Below are positions 19,201 to 22,629 of a stretch of DNA of 22,629 nt, piece after piece. Where the stretch lies: positions 1 to 22,629 of the forward strand of contig MCFE01000973.1 of the NCBI GenBank assembly GCA_002104905.1. Reading direction: 5' to 3'. The position numbers and the translations under genes are program-made. The notes beneath the pieces are model-generated. The model did not search any database. It was not told where the DNA came from and worked only from the letters and a program-made list of their open reading frames with translations. Origin of the DNA: Basidiobolus meristosporus CBS 931.73. Lineage: Eukaryota > Basidiobolomycota > Basidiobolomycetes > Basidiobolales > Basidiobolaceae. Numbering within the stretch: the stretch's first letter is position 1; each line of letters starts with the position of its first letter.

Positions 19201-19377
19201 AAAGGTCAGTGTATGGCTTCCTTCACTGCTTCTAAGGTTTACTTGGATAGTTCCTTCTCCCACTGCATCAAGTGTTCTATTGTCACCCATGAAAACCTTC
19301 TTAATTGGAATTTCTTGATATTGGGTAAAAAGTTCTTTTTGGTGTGTAAAGTGTTGAGATGCTCCAGAGTCCATACA
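16270..19377 (-). pseudogene. pol: Copia D pol: protease, integrase, reverse transcriptase, RNase H (degenerate)
   Basis: Protease motif DSGASQHF lies just after a TGA that separates it from gag (E reads Trp there). In the 465-residue segment beginning at 19374, the integrase zinc residues are H136, H141, C170 and C173, and the catalytic triad is D201 (SDLCGP), D264 (SDNGGEY) and E300 (NGVAEQ). RT follows from about 17989 (CRWVFKTKYKADG, ARLVAKGYSQ, HQMDVKTAF) with the catalytic LYVDDLIIA near 17240-17270, then RNase H ([34 protein letters not shown]) to ...LGLVSMNI at 16270. Breaks: frameshift in an A/T run near 18012, one-base loss near 17485, TAA at 17427-17429, TGA at 16680-16682 (normally Gly in STTGY) and a frameshift near 16520. 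All domains are present, so this was a full element. Confidence 0.9.
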
Positions 19378-20211
19378 TCATGTCTGAGAATCCTTGTTTG
19401 TAGTCATATTTAGTGCAGATATGAATAGTCTATCTTTATTTGTTGCAGCATTTCCATATTCAGGCTTCTTTTGCTGATAATCTCTCTTTTTGAGACACCG
19501 GTCTGATGTGTGTCCTTTCCTTTTGCAGTAGTTACAAAACAGGTTGCTGTTGCCTTTGTAGGGTCTTTGGTACCTCCTTTGTTGGTTATCATTGCTTATT
19601 AAAGCATTTTCTTCTTCCGTCTTATTGGCGCTTGTTTTTCTTAATTCTTCATCCAGGAGCCTTCCATATACGTAATTTAAGGTCAAATCTTCAGTTCTGG
19701 ACTCTAGGGCTGATACAAGGCCCTGAAACTTGTCTGTCAGGCTATTCAGAATGGTAACTATCACATCCTCATCAGTAGTTGGTACACCCACAGATTCCAT
19801 TTCATCTACCAGCATGGTAATTCTGTTAATTAGATTTTTCATTTCTTCTCCTGGCAGCATCTTTGTAGTAAAGAATTTTTGTCTCAGATACATTTTCTTA
19901 GCAGCTGAACATGACTGGTAGGTGTCTTCTAATGCCTTCAAGGCATTCTTTGCTGTTTTTGCTCTTGAGCATTGAATTAGCAATTTGTCCTTGACATTAA
20001 GGCAAATGCAGTTAAAGGCACTTTGTTCTTTCTTCTGGTACTTAAAGGCTTCCTCTCCCACGTTTTTAGGAGGGCATTCTTCTCCCATGACAATATCCCA
20101 AAGGCCTCTTTCTTGTAGCAGCATCTTCATCTTCACCTTCCACACTTGGTAGTTAGATCCATCCAACTTTTCAGCAGAGGGAAAAATTCCAGTAATAGCA
20201 GTAGTAGACAT
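19378..20211 (-). pseudogene. gag: Copia D gag with CCHC zinc knuckle
   Basis: Likely start is the second ATG at 20209-20211 (MSTTAITG), before the usual copia FPSAEKLDGSNYQVWKVKM; the first ATG at 20236-20238 lies inside the primer site. The capsid-like region (GLWDIVMGEE, KALEDTYQS, KMLPGEEMKNLINR) is followed by a CX2CX4HX4C knuckle (CNYCKRKGHTSDRC) that binds element RNA. Gag is uninterrupted here and ends at TGA 19378-19380 where E has Trp and continues into protease. The TGA is thus a mutation and not a designed gag-pol boundary. D's gag has no frameshift at the place where E's is broken. Confidence 0.88.
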
Positions 20212-20229
20212 TGCAGAGAGTGACAGCTT

Positions 20230-20242
20230 GGGGCTCATAACC
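20230..20242 (-). other. Primer-binding site of copia D: half initiator tRNA-Met
   Basis: Immediately after the 5' LTR the minus strand reads GGTTATGAGCCCC. GGTTATGAGCCC is the complement of GGGCTCATAACC, the anticodon arm of initiator tRNA-Met. Drosophila copia and yeast Ty5 prime with such a tRNA half rather than the tRNA 3' end. The ATG within it is the complement of the CAU anticodon. Confidence 0.8.
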
Positions 20243-20591
20243 TGTTATAAGAGTCTTGGAGATATTGGAAGTGATTGGGAGAACAAGTAGATTATGAGGT
20301 TTTCACTAAATGATTTATTGAATGTAAAAGTAGTATTTATACTTTTACCTGGTCTTGGCATTACAAACATGTAGAATAGGTTAAGGAAGGTCCCAAGAAC
20401 ATGTGTGCAAAGCTTGGGGCTGTTTGGACAACTTTGAGAATTTTCATGTTCTGGGTACCTGGTATTTTGGGGAAAATATTCCAAGTAAATCCCAACAAGG
20501 AATTTGGTCAGTATTCTCTAGGATTTAAGGGTAATGATCTAAGAGACTAAGTTAGGTGAATATTTAGGTGGAATTACAAATTTTTACAACA
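20243..20591 (-). repeat. 5' LTR of copia D
   Basis: 349 bp, TGTTGTAAAAATTTG ... CTTATAACA on the minus strand. TATAAAT at 20335-20341 (minus). It abuts E's LTR piece head to head, separated only by AAAAC. Confidence 0.93.
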
Positions 20592-20596
20592 AAAAC

Positions 20597-20652
20597 CACA
20601 TAATCTACTTGTTCTCCCAATCACTTCCAATATCTCCAAGACTCTTATAACA
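20597..20652 (+). repeat. LTR of copia E, right piece (56 bp)
   Basis: Last part of the LTR, ending ACTCTTATAACA, after D's duplication AAAAC at 20592-20596. It carries no TATA box. Confidence 0.88.
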
Positions 20653-20665
20653 GGTTATGAGCCCC
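20653..20665 (+). other. Primer-binding site of copia E: half initiator tRNA-Met
   Basis: GGTTATGAGCCCC directly after the LTR end, the same as in D. Confidence 0.8.
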
Positions 20666-20683
20666 AAGCTGTCACTCTCTGCA

Positions 20684-22629
20684 ATGTCTACTACCACTAT
20701 TACTCAAATTTTTCCCTCTGCTGAAAAGTTGGATGGATCCAACTACCAAGTGTGGAAGGTGAAGATGAAGATGCTACTACAAGAAAGAGGCCTTTGGGAT
20801 ATTGTCATGGGAGAAGAATGCCCTCCTAAAAATGTGGGAGAGGAAGCCTTTAAGTACCAGAAGAAAGAACAAAGTGCCATTAACTGCATTTGCCTTAATG
20901 TCAAGGACAAATTGCTAATTCAATGCTCAAGAGCAAAAACAGCAAAGAATGCCTGGAAGGCATTAGAAGACACCTACCAGTCAATGTTCAGCTGCTAAGA
21001 AAATGTATCTGAGACAAAAATTCTTTACTACAAAGATGCTGCCAGGAGAAGAAATGAAAAATCTAATTAACAGAATTACCATGCTGGTAGATGAAATGGA
21101 ATCTGTGGGTGTACCAACTACTGATGAGGATGTGATAGTTACCATTCTGAATAGCCTGACAGACAAGTTTCAGGGCCTTGTATCAGCCCTAGAGTCCAGA
21201 ACTGAAGATTTGACCTTAAATTACGTATATGCAAGGCTCCTGGATGAAGAATTAAGAAAAACAAGCGCCAATAAGACGGAAGAAGAAAATGCTTTAATAA
21301 GCAATGATAACCAACAAAGGAGGTACCCAAGACCCTACAAAGGCAACAGCAACCTGTTTTGTAACTACTGCAAAAGGAAAGGACACACATCAGACTGGTG
21401 TCTCAAAAAGAAAGATAATCAGCAAAAGAAGCCTGAATATGGAAATGCTGCAACAATTGAAGCAAGACTATCAATATCTGCACTAAATATGACCACAAAC
21501 AAGGACTCTCAGACGTGGTATATTGACTCTGGAGCATCTCAACACTTTACACACCAAAAAGAACTTTTTACCCAATATCAAGAAATTCCAATTAAGAAGG
21601 TTTTCATAGGCAACAATAGAACACTTGATGCGGCGGGAGAAGGAACTATCCAAGTAAAGCTTAGAAGCAGTGAAGGAAGCCATACACTGACCTTTAAAGA
21701 AGTACTCTTTGTACCTGAAATAGCCAAGAACTTACTCTCTGTAAGCAAGGCCACAGCAGAAGGACTCAGTTTCAGTTTTGACAATTCTGGATGCAGGATC
21801 ACTGATCAAAATGGTGCCCATATTGCTTTGGGCATCAGAGATCAGAATCTATACAAGTTGACTTGTATTCCATCATATTTGGAAGCCAATATAAGTAACT
21901 TAACTGAAGAAACACTAATGCTTTGGCACAGGAGATTTGGACACATCAATTTTGATTATTTGCGTAAAATGATCAAAGATCAGCTAATTTCTAGAGTAAA
22001 AATTGATCCCCTAGCTAATTTGGAGCACTGTGAAGCCTACATATGTGGGAAACAAGCCAGACAACCATTCAAGAGCTCTGGGTTCATCAATACTAAGAAA
22101 AAACTAGATCTAACTCACTCAGATTTGTGTGGACCTATGCAAAATTTATCCTTAGATGAGATGAAGTATTTAGTCACTTTTATTAATAATTATACAAGAT
22201 ACACATTGGTCTACTTCATGGAGAGAAAGGAAGAAGCTCTGTCTAAGCTCAGGGGGTTTAAAGCCATGGTGGAGAGAGAAACCGGTGAAAAAATCAAGAA
22301 AATATGTTCTGACAATGGTGGAGAATATACCTCAAAACTCTTCATCCACTTCTGCAAAATCCATGTGATAAAGCAAGAGACTACTGTACCATACTCCCCA
22401 CAGCAAAATGGAGTAGCAGAACAAGCTAACAGATCAATAATTGATATTGCAAGATCTATGATCCATGATCAAAAATTATCCTATGATTTTGGGCAGAATC
22501 AGTTGCACTGCTATATATCTTAAAAATAGGAGTTATAACAGAATACTTTGTGATTCTACTCCATTTGAAGCATGGTATGGATACAGACCAAGTGCAGAAC
22601 ATCTAAGAATATTTGGGTGTGCAGCATAT
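20684..22629 (+). pseudogene. gag-pol: Copia E gag-pol, frameshifted, cut by window edge
   Basis: Starts at ATG 20684 (MSTTTITQ); an upstream ATG at 20657 lies in the primer site. One extra A near 20983 (TCAATG against TCATG in D) shifts gag. From 21003 a 506-codon frame covers the rest of gag, knuckle CNYCKRKGHTSDWC (residues 120-133), protease DSGASQHF (175), gag-pre-integrase and integrase. Gag and pol are fused in one frame, without the stop seen in D. Integrase catalytic residues D374 (SDLCGP), D437 (SDNGGEY) and E473 (NGVAEQ) are kept, but the second zinc Cys is Tyr (CEAY) and the conserved DDY is NNY. Two one-base losses near 22489 and 22505 end this frame at 22523; pol goes on in another frame (LKNRSYNRIL ... 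IFGCAAY) to the edge. RT lies outside. Confidence 0.88.

Larger units (their letters stand above)
15911..20591 (-). mobile_element. Element D: complete 4681-bp Ty1/copia retrotransposon inserted in E's LTR
   Basis: Two LTRs (15911-16258 and 20243-20591), a primer site, gag, pol in the order PR-IN-RT-RH (Ty1/copia order) and a polypurine tract, all on the minus strand. Perfect 5-bp duplications AAAAC flank it (15906-15910, 20592-20596). The two LTRs differ at about 20 of 348 positions by my count, so the insertion is not recent. Coding regions contain at least three stops and three frameshifts. Confidence 0.95.
15500..22629 (+). mobile_element. Element E: Ty1/copia retrotransposon (plus strand), host of D, right end outside window
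   Basis: Remnants 15500-15910 and 20597-22629 belong to copia on the plus strand. The two LTR pieces (about 15641-15910 and 20597-20652) join into one LTR like those of D once D and one AAAAC are removed. The LTR lacks its first about 20 bp and is fused on its left to a copia pol fragment. Right of the LTR come primer site, gag and pol to the window edge. Confidence 0.8.

Noticed and set aside
20230-20242. A tRNA gene fragment (GGGCTCATAACC is the initiator tRNA anticodon arm)
   Set aside because: Only the 12-13 bp match, no cloverleaf around it, and its place right after both LTRs identifies it as a primer-binding site.

Overview
The window looks like intergenic, repeat-dense DNA from a eukaryote. 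It contains only transposable elements and their remains. I found no cellular gene, rRNA, tRNA or prokaryotic operon. A filamentous fungus is my best guess from the style of the elements: compact copia and gypsy elements with short LTRs, a two-gene DDE_Tnp_4 element, and a copia primer site matching a half initiator-tRNA. The sequence alone does not prove the host.

Layout, with the elements named A to G here. B (1-805, 4206-6266, 7354-7555; runs off the left edge) is a two-gene DNA transposon of PIF/Harbinger type. It is interrupted by A (806-4202), a complete copy of the same family in opposite orientation, and by F (6267-7349), a solo LTR. B sits in the integrase region of G, a gypsy retrotransposon on the minus strand (7556-9028 and 12394-15499). 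G is also interrupted in its reverse transcriptase by C (9032-12393), a third complete copy of the A/B family. To the right, D (15911-20591) is a complete minus-strand copia element with two LTRs. It is inserted in the LTR of a second, plus-strand copia of the same family, E (remnants 15500-15910, then 20597-22629, running off the right edge).

The nesting is supported by target duplications and by exact restoration of the interrupted sequence: AAT/ATT (3 bp) for A, C and, on its visible side, B; ACAT/ACGT (4 bp) for F; AAAAC (5 bp) for D. The relative order is E before D; G before B and C; B before A and F.

The A/B/C family carries a DDE transposase gene and a divergent second gene (ORF1, unknown function) separated by a shared upstream region of about 300-360 bp. 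No copy here encodes an uninterrupted transposase: A and C share one TGA between the second and third catalytic residues, and B has a TAA just after the catalytic Glu. ORF1 is also broken in all copies. The gypsy and copia genes are pseudogenes as well. Many differences between copies fit CpG to TpG/CpA decay, including two lost catalytic aspartates in the gypsy pol. I see no sign of a new cellular system. The most notable points are the 3-bp AAT/ATT target duplication, the shared defects of the transposon copies, the half-tRNA primer site that overlaps the first gag ATG, and the long inverted repeat made by A inside B.
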